Source: Picochlorum sp. 'celeri'
Taxonomy: Eukaryota > Chlorophyta > Trebouxiophyceae
NCBI GenBank assembly: GCA_010909725.1
Contig: JAACMV010000017.1
Coordinates: 186,001-250,000 of the forward strand
Reading direction: 5' to 3'
DNA length: 64,000 nucleotides
The translations under genes were made by a program, and so were the position numbers. This document shows positions 18,708 to 28,070 of the stretch, piece by piece; positions within the stretch are counted from its first letter, which is position 1, and the number at the start of each line of letters is the position of its first letter. The notes under the pieces are model-generated. The model made no database searches, was not told the DNA's origin, and saw only the letters and a list, made by a program, of their open reading frames with translations.

Positions 18708-20508
18708 ATGGTTGATTATAGCACGAGTGATACCTTGCAACGTCGTCGAAGTGAGCTACGCCAAGCAGTATATGATTGTCGAACCAGAAAATTATCGGAA
18801 GCATCGAGATGGGCGAGTTTACAGCTACAAGGAATGAAAAAGCCGGAAGTTTCCGACCTGCCTGCAAACCGTTCGTTTTCCAGTACTATGGAGCAGCGCG
18901 TAGACCTCAGCGATGCCTATGACGTTGCAATAAGTTATTTCGATAGTAGGGTGCGTGGGATGAATCAATCCATGGGTGATGACATGCGTCTTATTCAGCG
19001 TGTCTTGTGGTACGTTGCAGGAATATCGTTCAGCCATGCTGGTATTGGAGCCCCTTGTCACGGCACACGAAGACTGCCCCAATGAGATCAAGTTTCTGTA
19101 CTACTACTCCTACTACCTCAAAGTGCAGAGATTCAAAGCGCATAAGAAGGCCAAGCCAGGCATGTTGGTTGGCAACCTGATGCTTGCAGAGTCTGATTTA
19201 ACACAGATACGAACGAATTTAGAAAAACAAGTGGAGCGATTGGATGGATTTTTACTATATATACTAGGCCTTGTCTTGATAGATCAGGATCACATGGAAA
19301 AGGCTCGAGAGGTTCTCGTAAGGTCTGTAGAATTGTACCCATGCAACTGGTCTGCATGGAAGGCTCTTGGAACAGCCTGCCCAGACCAGCATACAGCAGG
19401 CTCGTTGGCACTGCCCGATCATTTCATGGCAAAATTCTTCAGAGCACATGTAATGGTCGAGTTTCATCAACCGGAGCAGAGTATGGAAATTCTCCAAGAG
19501 CTCGATGGCGATTTTCCAGACAGCATGGCCACCATTGCCACCACAGCAATGGCACACAATCACATGCATGACTACGAAATGGCACAAGAGCTCTTCGAAA
19601 AATTATTAGAGAAAAACCCAAACATTATAGACTACATGGATGTGTATTCAAACATACTCTATGTGAAGGAAGATAGCATGTCGCTGATGCTCCTGGCACG
19701 GAGGCTGGCAGATGAAGACCCCTACCGCCCAGAAACATGCTGTGTTATAGGAAATTATTATTCATTCAGAGGTCAGCATGACAAGGCAGTGATATACTTT
19801 CAACGAGCTTTGAAAATAAATCAAAATTATCTCCCCGCGTGGACATTGATGGGGCACGAATTCGTGGAATTGAAAAACCCACCTGCTGCAATTGAAGCAT
19901 ACAGAAAGGCAGTCGCCATCAACCCAAGCGATTATAGAGCATGGTATGGACTCGGACAGACATATGAATTAGTGAATATGCCGTACTATGCGATACATTA
20001 TTACAGTAAAGCTGTGGCTCTGAGGCCAAAGGATGCTCGCATGTGGAATGCCATTGGCCACTGCTATGGTTCAAATGCAGTCTCACAGATTGAATCAGCC
20101 ATCCGATGCTTTGAACGAGCTTTGCCGTATGATAAGGAGTGCGTCGCTCTTCGACAGCTGGCATATCATCATAAAACGCTCGGTGAGACTAATAAACAGC
20201 ATAACGATCAAGCAGCCAAATATTATCAGATGATTTGGGAGCAATCTCAGGAGCAAGGTGAAACACCCAGATCAGATGCCACAGAGGCCCTCAATTTCCT
20301 AGCAGAATATCATAAAAGTTCTGGCGACTTGCACACAAGTCACGAATACTTTACAAAACTTCTGGACTTTGGGCATCTTGAGCATAGAGAGGGAGCCAAG
20401 GCATCCCTCCGAGAGTTGCAGGACATGCTTGGCATGGGGTCGGCACTCTCTCCATCACAAAGCCCAAGAGACATGGTACACTCTCCAGGAGGCTCAGCAC
20501 CCAGATAG
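18708..20508 (+). CDS. CDC23: Anaphase-promoting complex subunit 8 (CDC23), TPR protein
   Basis: Two exons, 18708-18950 and 19021-20508, with a 70-bp intron (GTGCGT..TTGCAG, phase 0). The junction restores YDVAISYFDSR-EYRSAML, giving 576 residues. The N-terminal TPR-like segment and KFLYYYSYYL match the APC8 block just upstream of the family's long linker. The C-terminal TPR array contains NYYSFRGQHDKAVIYFQRALKIN and WYGLGQTYELVNMPYYAIHYY, which are highly characteristic of CDC23. APC8 is a scaffold TPR subunit of the cyclosome ubiquitin ligase that drives anaphase and mitotic exit in the nucleus. Length matches the family (about 580). Confidence 0.95.
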
Positions 20509-20524
20509 ACAGAAATCCATTGTA

Positions 20525-20539
20525 TGTAAGCGACTGTAA
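20525..20539 (+). terminator. Two TGTAA poly(A) signals after CDC23
   Basis: TGTAA occurs at 20525-20529 and 20535-20539, 16-30 bp after the stop. It lies in the narrow spacer before the convergent PAC3 gene. Confidence 0.5.
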
Positions 20540-20544
20540 TATAC

Positions 20545-20997
20545 TTATGATGATGTAGGCGCAGTAGATTGAAATCCTTTCAAGACATGCTCCACTAGCG
20601 TGGAAACATCCGCCCGGCTCTTTACAGGTACTCCCAGGCACAAGACGATTGGCATACTAGCCCCACGGGCTTCCATCGCTTCCACAATCATCCTCGCACA
20701 GAGCTCTGGCATCTCATCATTTCTATTCCCTAGTACCATGCGAGTGTCGTAGGTTAAACCACCACGCAGAGAAGTATGCTTTTGAGCTTGAACGATCGAC
20801 CCAAATGTCCCCCTGCTCGAGACCACCACCAAGGCCCTATTCGAATATCGAGCCACAAGGATATACCAGGTAGTTCCATCCACATCCACATGTGTTTCAT
20901 AGGTCTGTTTATCCAGCGTTGGACAGCCAGGAATGACCTGAGGTGGTTGGCTCGGAGTGTCTTCACACAGTCGCAGCCCTGCGATGGACTCGCTCAT
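20545..20997 (-). CDS. Proteasome assembly chaperone 3-like (PAC3/PSMG3)
   Basis: A 150-residue protein with the small alpha/beta fold pattern of PAC3: strands in WYILVARYSNRALVVVSSRGTFGSIVQA, then TRMVLGNRNDEMPELCARMIVEAM and PIVLCLGVPVKSRADVSTLVEHVLKGFQ. In the family, PAC3 pairs with PAC4 to place alpha subunits during 20S proteasome ring assembly in the cytosol. The match is by pattern and length (family about 120-130) rather than a catalytic motif, so confidence is moderate. It converges on CDC23 with 36 bp between stops and diverges from the next orphan by 98 bp. Confidence 0.7.
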   Translation of the reverse strand: MSESIAGLRLCEDTPSQPPQVIPGCPTLDKQTYETHVDVDGTTWYILVARYSNRALVVVSSRGTFGSIVQAQKHTSLRGGLTYDTRMVLGNRNDEMPELCARMIVEAMEARGASMPIVLCLGVPVKSRADVSTLVEHVLKGFQSTAPTSS

Positions 20998-21095
20998 TGC
21001 TCCCCTCTCGCTGTGTGTGACGAATGAAATTATTATTTAGAAATTTACTTACTTACTTAATGGTGTTTACATACTGAGTGTGACGCCATTGTACA

Positions 21096-21374
21096 ATGGC
21101 CGAGACAAAGATCTCCATCTTCCTTGTGTTTGAATTTGAAATGGACGGATTTTGGCTACCAACAGAGATCCCAGAGATCCAAGTGGGTGCGACATACGAT
21201 ACCCAACTCTATACCTACCGGATAGTACCATGCAAGGGTACTGCTACTGGCACATTCACGGGTCCTAGAATGGGACCATGGGAATGGCATCATGGGAGTC
21301 CCAGGTTGCATGGGACAATCGACATCGTATTGCCCATACCGATTGAATTTCCAGAATGCGCTGGCTTGAACTAG
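21096..21374 (+). CDS. Small hypothetical protein (92 aa)
   Basis: A 92-residue frame with a clean ATG, rich in aromatic residues, Pro and Gly (FEFEMDGFWLPTEIPEIQVG; GPWEWHHGSPRLHGTIDIVLP). It appears all-beta with no signal peptide or transmembrane helix. No family was recognised. It sits between two well-supported genes, divergent from PAC3 and upstream of the KH gene. Composition is protein-like, so it is probably real, but it may be only one exon of a larger gene. Confidence 0.5.
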   Translation: MAETKISIFLVFEFEMDGFWLPTEIPEIQVGATYDTQLYTYRIVPCKGTATGTFTGPRMGPWEWHHGSPRLHGTIDIVLPIPIEFPECAGLN

Positions 21375-21499
21375 AGAAAGTCAATAATGCGATGGAAAAT
21401 TATTGATGAAATCGAAGCGGACTTGGATGACGATTTGAGAGCATTTCGTATACTGCGTCCCCCAGGTGGCCTTTGAGACAAGAGACCGCGACGATAGTC

Positions 21500-22881
21500 A
21501 TGTCTGAAGCACCGGCTTCGCCACCAAAGACAGACAAAGATGACACTTCAAAGAAATCGGGTCATGTGTCGACGCGAGAGAAGAGATTTACAGAGCTAAA
21601 GGTGCGGATAAATAAGGTCCTGCATGAGTGGGCCCATGCATGCTGTAGTGGTCTTTCAAGAGTTCTACCACCATGTTGTATACTATCATGTTGCAGTTGG
21701 AAATTCCATCACCGGATATCGATAGAATTGCTTCGATTTCAATGTCTGCCTCGGGAAGCTCTGGGTCTTCCAAACTGCTCCGAGTTGATGAGCGACTGCA
21801 TCGATGGTTGGAGGAAGAGGCCCTGCAGGTGTCGTCACCAAAGGGTACATCCAAGGTCGCTGCGGGGCAGTCGATGAGGCTGCATGCAAAGCTTCTCGTT
21901 TCGAATAGTGCAGCGGGATCTATTATTGGAAAGGTTGGGGTGAATATTCATCAGACGCAGTTACAGACTGGAGCCAAGGTGCAATTGTCCAAGGCCAATC
22001 AATACTTTCCAGGGACTATAGAGAGAACACTGCTGGTCAAAGGGAATCTGAGCCAGATTATTTCAGCATTATATTCGATCTATGTTCGTCTCATAGATGA
22101 GAATGCTGCTCCTATTTTGAGGGAGGAGGAAGAGGAGGAAAACGTTGGTGATGAAGGGGCTGTGGGAGAAGGAGAGGGCAGAGCTGTGTCAGACAAGGCA
22201 GAGGAACCCAAGGGTGCTCAGGATATTTTGCATCGGGTGGCGTCATCGCATCTTCAAGTGAAGATGCTGGTTCCAGATGAATTGTGTGGTATTATTGTTG
22301 GGAAATCTGGGTCGACGATAAAGTGGTGCGCAGAAACCACGAATACATCAATCAGGGTGCTAACCAGGAACCCATCTGTGTCTGGGACACTGACGCATAA
22401 AGTAGTTACTTTAAGGGGACATTTGGTCGATATTTTGAAAGCGATTGCGGTATTCTTATTAAAGCAGGCTGACGATCCAGAATTTACATCATACGGGCAT
22501 ATTCCAAGGACCTATGTTCGTGCTGGGTTTGGAAGCGAGTGGAGCGGTGTGGTGCCATTTGCTCCTCAGTATCCATATGCTACGTACCCTGCTGCAGTTC
22601 CATATTCTCCAGCTGCATCCCCGTTTACATCCATGACATTTCCTATTATTCCACAACATCAGCCTATCGTGGTTCGCAATTTTATTCAGTATGCTCACTA
22701 CATACAACAAATGACTGGAGTGTTTATGAAACTTGAGCCATCACTTGAAGAAGGGAGGTTGATGGTTCGTTTCCAGGGTCCACAGGAGCAGATCAACCAA
22801 GCGAGAGGATTGCTGTCACAATTGCTTTCATGTAGCACGGATATTCCGGGAACTTTTGAGCAGCCACGCTTCTCATTGTAG
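21500..22881 (+). CDS. KH-domain RNA-binding protein (PCBP/hnRNP K-like)
   Basis: Two exons, 21500-21601 and 21697-22881, with a 95-bp intron (GTGCGG..TTGCAG, phase 0); 428 residues. Exon 1 encodes a charged leader (MSEAPASPPKTDKDD). KH1 (about 90-170) has LLVSNSAAGSIIGKVGVNIHQ and KH2 (about 215-300) has MLVPDELCGIIVGKSGSTIKW, both with the GxxG loop (GKVG, GKSG). An acidic Glu-rich insert separates them. A third C-terminal KH-like segment (YAHYIQQMTGVFMKLEPS) lacks a clear GxxG. Such proteins bind C-rich or pyrimidine-rich RNA and control splicing, stability or translation. An upstream in-frame ATG at 21473 would add nine residues. Confidence 0.88.
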
Positions 22882-22941
22882 CGATGATGAATTGATGCCA
22901 TTGAAAACTGATGAGAGGAATTGCAACAATAGGTACATATA

Positions 22942-22946
22942 TTACA
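22942..22946 (-). terminator. TGTAA poly(A) signal of the SPX-phosphatase gene
   Basis: Reverse-strand TGTAA lies 41 bp past the stop codon of the SPX gene, in an AT-rich spacer. Confidence 0.45.
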
Positions 22947-22987
22947 CAAGAACAGTGATAATATATATCTGTATGTCAAGAATATTA

Positions 22988-25423
22988 TTAATATGTATTT
23001 TCAGCTTTCAAAATATTCAACAGTTCGTCATGCTTTTCCCAAAATATCACTTTTGCATTTATTTTCTCTTGTGCATTGAGGATGAGTTTCTCAAGGGAAA
23101 AACCTTTCCTAACCAAAACAATATCGTTTCTTCCAAGTGCCAAGGCTGGACAAAAATCATTTGCTCCATCCCCAACAAAAATGACCCGTTTTGCTTTCCT
23201 CTTCCTACTTGCTCTCATTGTGGCAAGTTCTCTGCCCTTGCACAGGTTTTCTGGGCAGTGGGGACACCCATGGTGGCCACTACTCCTGTAATCATGTTTT
23301 GGTGAAACCACTAATTTGTGGTTTGTTTTTTCTGCTGGGTCTGCAATCTTGTCCCCGAAAAACCATTCATTGCTTGCAGAGTCCTGGGATACTGTCTGTT
23401 CACTACGCTCAAATGCTGCAGGATTCGTCACAATCTCCGTGAAACAGGATTTGATCTTTGCAGCAGACAGAATGTGGTTGATAAATATGGTGTTGCAGTC
23501 AGACAATACTCGGCATTCAATGCCACTGCCAACACACCATCGAATGGCAAGAATGGATCCTTTAGGCACCTCTGCTCCCATTCCTCGAAGAACATTTATA
23601 ATCTTGTCACGAGACACTCCTCGCCTATGCATTTCTGATAGTACAGTATTTGTCAAAGGAATAAAATTGGCAGGGGATTCGACAGAGCTCAACAGAGATG
23701 TCAACTCTGGTGAGATTTCATCTGTCAATCGCTCTCCTGCATCCCAGTCTGTTATTGTTTTGTCAAAGTCCATCACAAGCATCATCTCGGAGGGCAAAAT
23801 ATGCGAATATATTTCTCCTGCAGTATCTTTTGGCGACGGAAGAATAGTGGATGCACTTCTCTGTAAAGAGACAGTGGCTTCCTTGGCTTGAGCCATCTCA
23901 AGAGTTGGGTCCAGCCCTTGGAGCTGGAACCAATGCCGCATGTTGAATCTGCGCCGCAACGCCAGGGGAATGTTCTTCTCTTTCATCAATGAAAAAATGA
24001 GTGGCTCGACTGCCTCAAGAAGAAGGCGATCATCAACGTCACCACGAAACTGTAGCACTGGAATTCCGAGATCTGGCTGCCTGAAAAATGCCAGTGGCGT
24101 ATCATCTACAAGAATGCACTTGTTAATATCTCTCCCAAGCTTTGACATATCTTTAACGCAAGGATATACTTCAGAATGTGTTGTGGCTGGCCTATAGAGC
24201 CTGTACGCAAAAACCTTTCCATATCTCCTTTCTATCTCGTCCAAAATCGGAGCGGCATAATCCTCCAACCCAGCTGTGAACAGAACAACTTCACACAAGC
24301 ACGCAGCCCGTCTCAAAAAGTCCCCCAGACCTGGTCTCTCAACAACAAACACACCCCCAGGGTTGAGCTTCCCCCCTTGTCCAACAACATACGACACTGC
24401 AGAATCTGGAAGTCGCGGTGCCCTCTTTGGGGTAAATGTTGTCACAAGCGTCCCATCCAAATCCAGACACAAAGTCAGCTTGTTTCTATACTCTGGAAGC
24501 TGTGGCGGAAGCAAGTACGATTTCTCAAAAACATCCATTGGAACTGTCGATGTTGCCTCGGCATCCTTCTGCCGAGACTCAAGCTGAAGAAGGTACTTTT
24601 CTAGGTGCATGTCCACCACCAATCTATCCAAATTCAACAACTCTTCCCTCCTACACGATGGACAGTTGAATGTCGCGACAGAACTTGCTTCATCATCTGA
24701 ACAATCCCACACAGCCTTTTCATTCTTGTCCACATCATCATGAGAATGATGCTCCTGCCTCCTCACCACGCTACACAGAGAGACCAAGCAGCCCCAACAA
24801 TAAATATGACTGCATGTCAGCACAACTGGACTCTTCAGAAGATTCAAACAAATAGCACAGGAATACTCTTCCATGGCCTTGTCCACACTCATGGCCTCCA
24901 TCCCAGGCATGCCCTTCTCCACCACATCCAACCTGGTCTTCATGCTTGCCAATTTGAGGGACGTGAAGAAATGCTGCGTCGCCAGAAACTGAATCGGCTT
25001 CATCTTCTGAACAACCGAGTCATCCATCGCTATCGACATCATATGCCTATTTCTCTTCTTCACAGCTTTGACTACTGCAATGTAATTCAACAATACAAAC
25101 TTGTTCAAGTCATGGACATCACTCTTGAGCTCTCGAAACGTATCCAACAACTCCTTTTCAATAGATTCAGACACATGAGATCCCTTCATACTCTTCCCCT
25201 TCTCCAGAAACGTCCCCATCCGATACTCTAGAAAAGATTCCTGAGCATTGTAAAATGCATCAACCTTGTCCAGCTCAGACGAGAGAACACGACGGAATTC
25301 AGCACTCCCCAAGTCCCCCTCACTAATATCCTTCTTTATCGCTTTCTTCAATGCTTTATAGTCGACATACGACTCCAGCCAACGGCGTTCAGCCTCAGCC
25401 TCCAGGCGTTTGCCGAATTTCAT
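22988..25423 (-). CDS. Four-domain SPX - RING - FCP1/NIF phosphatase - PHOSPHO-type phosphatase
   Basis: A single uninterrupted 811-residue frame. SPX, residues 1-165: MKFGKRLEAEAERRWLESYV, YKALKKAIKK and the basic helix NYIAVVKAVKKRNRH that in the family binds inositol pyrophosphates. RING, 189-257: C189, C192, C204, H206, C209, C212, C254, C257 (C3HC4), as in plant SPX-RING ligases of the NLA type. FCP1/NIF HAD domain, about 315-480: DLDGT at 321-325, VERPGLGDFLRR, CILVDDTP. Second HAD domain, about 545-800: DFDKT at 552-556, HHGCPHCPENLCKG and VGDGANDFCPALAL, features of PHOSPHO1/2-like phosphatases. The inference is a phosphate-status sensor coupled to ubiquitination and to small-molecule and/or phosphoprotein dephosphorylation. 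Both phosphatase active sites look intact. Confidence 0.93.
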   Translation of the reverse strand: MKFGKRLEAEAERRWLESYVDYKALKKAIKKDISEGDLGSAEFRRVLSSELDKVDAFYNAQESFLEYRMGTFLEKGKSMKGSHVSESIEKELLDTFRELKSDVHDLNKFVLLNYIAVVKAVKKRNRHMMSIAMDDSVVQKMKPIQFLATQHFFTSLKLASMKTRLDVVEKGMPGMEAMSVDKAMEEYSCAICLNLLKSPVVLTCSHIYCWGCLVSLCSVVRRQEHHSHDDVDKNEKAVWDCSDDEASSVATFNCPSCRREELLNLDRLVVDMHLEKYLLQLESRQKDAEATSTVPMDVFEKSYLLPPQLPEYRNKLTLCLDLDGTLVTTFTPKRAPRLPDSAVSYVVGQGGKLNPGGVFVVERPGLGDFLRRAACLCEVVLFTAGLEDYAAPILDEIERRYGKVFAYRLYRPATTHSEVYPCVKDMSKLGRDINKCILVDDTPLAFFRQPDLGIPVLQFRGDVDDRLLLEAVEPLIFSLMKEKNIPLALRRRFNMRHWFQLQGLDPTLEMAQAKEATVSLQRSASTILPSPKDTAGEIYSHILPSEMMLVMDFDKTITDWDAGERLTDEISPELTSLLSSVESPANFIPLTNTVLSEMHRRGVSRDKIINVLRGMGAEVPKGSILAIRWCVGSGIECRVLSDCNTIFINHILSAAKIKSCFTEIVTNPAAFERSEQTVSQDSASNEWFFGDKIADPAEKTNHKLVVSPKHDYRSSGHHGCPHCPENLCKGRELATMRASRKRKAKRVIFVGDGANDFCPALALGRNDIVLVRKGFSLEKLILNAQEKINAKVIFWEKHDELLNILKAENTY

Positions 25424-26861
25424 CCCAAACCTCGTCTCCTGGGTATCCTACGACGACGTCGACTAGAAAGACTATACAATGGATCCTTCGGATATTAAAT
25501 AATGAAATATAAATATAGAATGGTTTATTATGCCAGGGAATGCGAGGCATTGCGAGGGTATCTTTGACCACAACCCTACCAGGAATCTGCCGTCGTTGAA
25601 AAGGAATATACCTTGGAGGGTTTTCCCATGGCCCAGGAGGCGCGGCGATGGAGGAATCTTCCATGATGATGGTCCACCACGACTGGCATGTACCCATTTT
25701 GAATACCTGCAATGCATATAGTAGTTTGATGGGCTGTGAGATATAGAAACATTGTGGCGATGCCATTTGTGTCACAGGTGATGTGGCTCCTCAGACATCC
25801 AAGGAAGGTTGGTACCGCATCAGCTCTCAAGCCTGCGCAGGCGAAAGCTCTAGATCGGGCACTGCGAATGTTTATGAGAAACGCCCTGATATGGAAATTT
25901 CAATCATTGGAGCACTGGATGACATAAAAAAGGCAGAAAGGGTGCCTCAAAAGTGCCTCGGACTGCAGCCTTGACTGCGCCATGAGCACAACTGCCGGTT
26001 GACCATACATGCCGATGTATCCATGGCTGCAAATGGCGAGAAACAACAAGGTTTCAGCGCCATTCCGCCATAATCGGGACTCTCGTATGGCAACCTGTGG
26101 GCCGCGTTGGGTAGGTTCGTCCTGCACAGGGCAGGTTACCCAGCAGACACCACGGCCTGTGCACGTCGGCAACTTTCGTCACTGGCAATGAGACATCATG
26201 GTATGTATACAAAGCGCTCAGTGGAAGAAGAAGTCGTTTTTGGTGAAAATTCTAATCACGGCGAATGCCATCAGAAACAGCCTCAAAAGGTATCTTCATA
26301 GCGCAACACGACGAGGGAATGCTCACCTGGATCCTTCCTGTTTCAGCAGTATTTATTTCTCTGATAGCAATATAGTACATTTACGTTCGTTTTCTGCGAG
26401 TCTGCAGTGCAGTATTGGGTACATTACGTCGATACTGTCTGTCCAAGAGACCATGTTGTCAAGTCCACGCTGAATCCCACCCACACAGTCTTGGGAGGGA
26501 TGAATAACTACAGAGAGGGCTCATTGATATCGCTATCACCTAGTATGAGCCCAGAAAACCGTGGATTCTATGCTCGACCGTCGGATAGCACAATTCCCAA
26601 ACACAGCACCATGGGAACATACCATTTCCTGTATCACATGATATAATGATTGCTCAGCATGTGTTCATATGATATAATAAAGATGTCCAGAAACGTCGTC
26701 TCGTGGATGCAACAATAAGCAGCTCGAGATAGCGAGTTCCTGGGTCAACAACTGCCGGTGCCTTGATCATAACACCAAACAGCCTCATCGATCTTGCTTC
26801 TGGGAACGGGCAGTACAGAGATTGATTGGCTCTGACGGCCAACTTTATAGAAGCCTTTTAG

Positions 26862-26957
26862 ATTGCTCAGACACAGCCAAGAGATGTAGAATCATCATGG
26901 CCACAAGGCCTCTGAAACTCTAGTCCATGAAAATTCTCAGTCGTCACAGCAATCCTT
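26862..26957 (+). repeat. Diverged direct repeat, copy A
   Basis: Shares with copy B the order TTGCTCAGACA, GCCAAGAGA, CTCTGAAACTCTAGTCC and TC(A/T)TC(A/T)..TCAC.GCAA, with small insertions and substitutions between blocks. Copies start 286 bp apart. Confidence 0.7.
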
Positions 26958-27148
26958 TGAGTGCGCTATCAGTGCCGATTCGTACCTTGATTTGTTATCA
27001 TTTTTTTAATCTTCTTTTCATAGTATGATTCACGGGCGCGTGAAAAAAAAAAAAAAAACAGTGTGATGCGCTGCAAAAAGTACATGTGTGGTGGATTCAG
27101 CCAATGTAGATCATGTCCAAAGGATGTGGGCAGCACCACATGATGACG

Positions 27149-27243
27149 TTGCTCAGACAGCCAAGAGAATCTCAATCGTCACAGATTTGTACTCTGAAAC
27201 TCTAGTCCTTAAATACTCATTCTTCACGGCAACAGCAGATCAA
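27149..27243 (+). repeat. Diverged direct repeat, copy B
   Basis: Second copy of the 95-bp element. CTCTGAAACTCTAGTCC (27192-27208) is identical in both. A weaker third relative may occur near 27510-27545 (GAAACCTTTATT..CGTCACAGCCAATC), again about 290 bp further on. Confidence 0.7.
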
Positions 27244-27592
27244 TGAGCCTGTAGGCTGCATACCTTGTAGTATACAAATCTGCATAGAAATATAATATCC
27301 ATAGTTACTGCATCCACACGCAGATATCGACAGGCATCGATCTATGGGAGAGTGATGGAGGTCAGGGTACTTTTATCTGCATCAGCTATGCTGAATAAAT
27401 AACACGGACCAAAGTGGTTAGTTCATCACCCCCCCATCAGCAGTCTCCACAGGCACTCCTCCACTCCATCGGTAGCAAGCACTATCGCTCGGCCAAAAAG
27501 AACGTGTTAGGAAACCTTTATTTTCGTCACAGCCAATCAGTATGAGCTGGGTAAGGCAATCGTCATCACGATAGGCCGCACCACCGACGGAT

Positions 27593-27626
27593 CAAGAGTG
27601 CATGCATGCCAAGAGTGCATGCATGG
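27593..27626 (+). repeat. 17-bp perfect tandem duplication with GCATGCATG
   Basis: CAAGAGTGCATGCATGC at 27593-27609 is followed directly by CAAGAGTGCATGCATGG at 27610-27626. A further CATGCATGCAT lies near 27850. Confidence 0.85.
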
Positions 27627-27905
27627 TATCGCAGCAACGCAATCCCATACTACAAGTGGGGTCAGAGACCAAAAGGTCTAGTCAATCCTCATCGTTTATG
27701 CCCTGGCTTTGGGCACTAGGACTGGGGCGACAATCCAAACTCATCAGTCCCTCACTGTGCTTCTTCTCTTGAGTATACAGTTTTCAAATTTTCACGTACC
27801 ACATAGTGTAAAATATGTATTTAAAATAATTTAATGGGTAAGCGTCGGGGCATGCATGCATAGACGTCGATGATGCTGTGGCAACTCCGCCCACATGATG
27901 ATGGC

Positions 27906-27963
27906 AGTCTCTCCGGAGAGACTCTGGATCTGCAGATCTCTCGATTAAGAGATCTAGAGATCC
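27906..27963. repeat. Palindrome cluster: perfect 18-bp palindrome plus imperfect 38-bp hairpin
   Basis: AGTCTCTCC-GGAGAGACT (27906-27923) is a perfect palindrome without a loop. Two bases on, 27926-27963 forms an imperfect hairpin with 16-bp arms (GGATCTGCAGATCTCT against AGAGATCTAGAGATCC, two mismatches) around CGATTA. It sits about 110 bp past the 3' end of the NAD kinase gene. Confidence 0.8.
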
Positions 27964-28070
27964 ATCCTGGTTGTTGAGTGGTTGGAGATCATGACTGTTT
28001 CTTTCTTTAAAAAAGCACATCAGTAGTATATATATATATGGGCAAAGTATTCATCCAGGATGAAGGATTT

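Larger units (their letters stand above)
25424..28070. other. Gene-poor island, 2.65 kb
   Basis: No convincing gene is visible between the SPX protein and NAD kinase, although the rest of the window averages one gene per 2 kb. Only short, overlapping frames of 60-126 codons occur on both strands. The longest, at 25395-25775 and 25900-26172 on the reverse strand and 25783-25974 on the forward strand, lack domains and look like broken or spliced fragments. The region also holds the diverged duplications, a 16-A run, a 17-bp tandem repeat and palindromes listed separately. It could be pseudogene debris, unrecognised non-coding RNAs, or a chromosomal element. Confidence 0.6.

Noticed and set aside
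28028..28041. TATATATATATA near the NAD kinase 3' end as a TATA-box promoter
   Set aside because: It lies beyond the stop codons, with no gene starting from it on either strand.
25424..28070. tRNA genes in the gene-poor island
   Set aside because: No B-box-like GGTTCRANNCC with a matching acceptor stem was found on either strand by eye.
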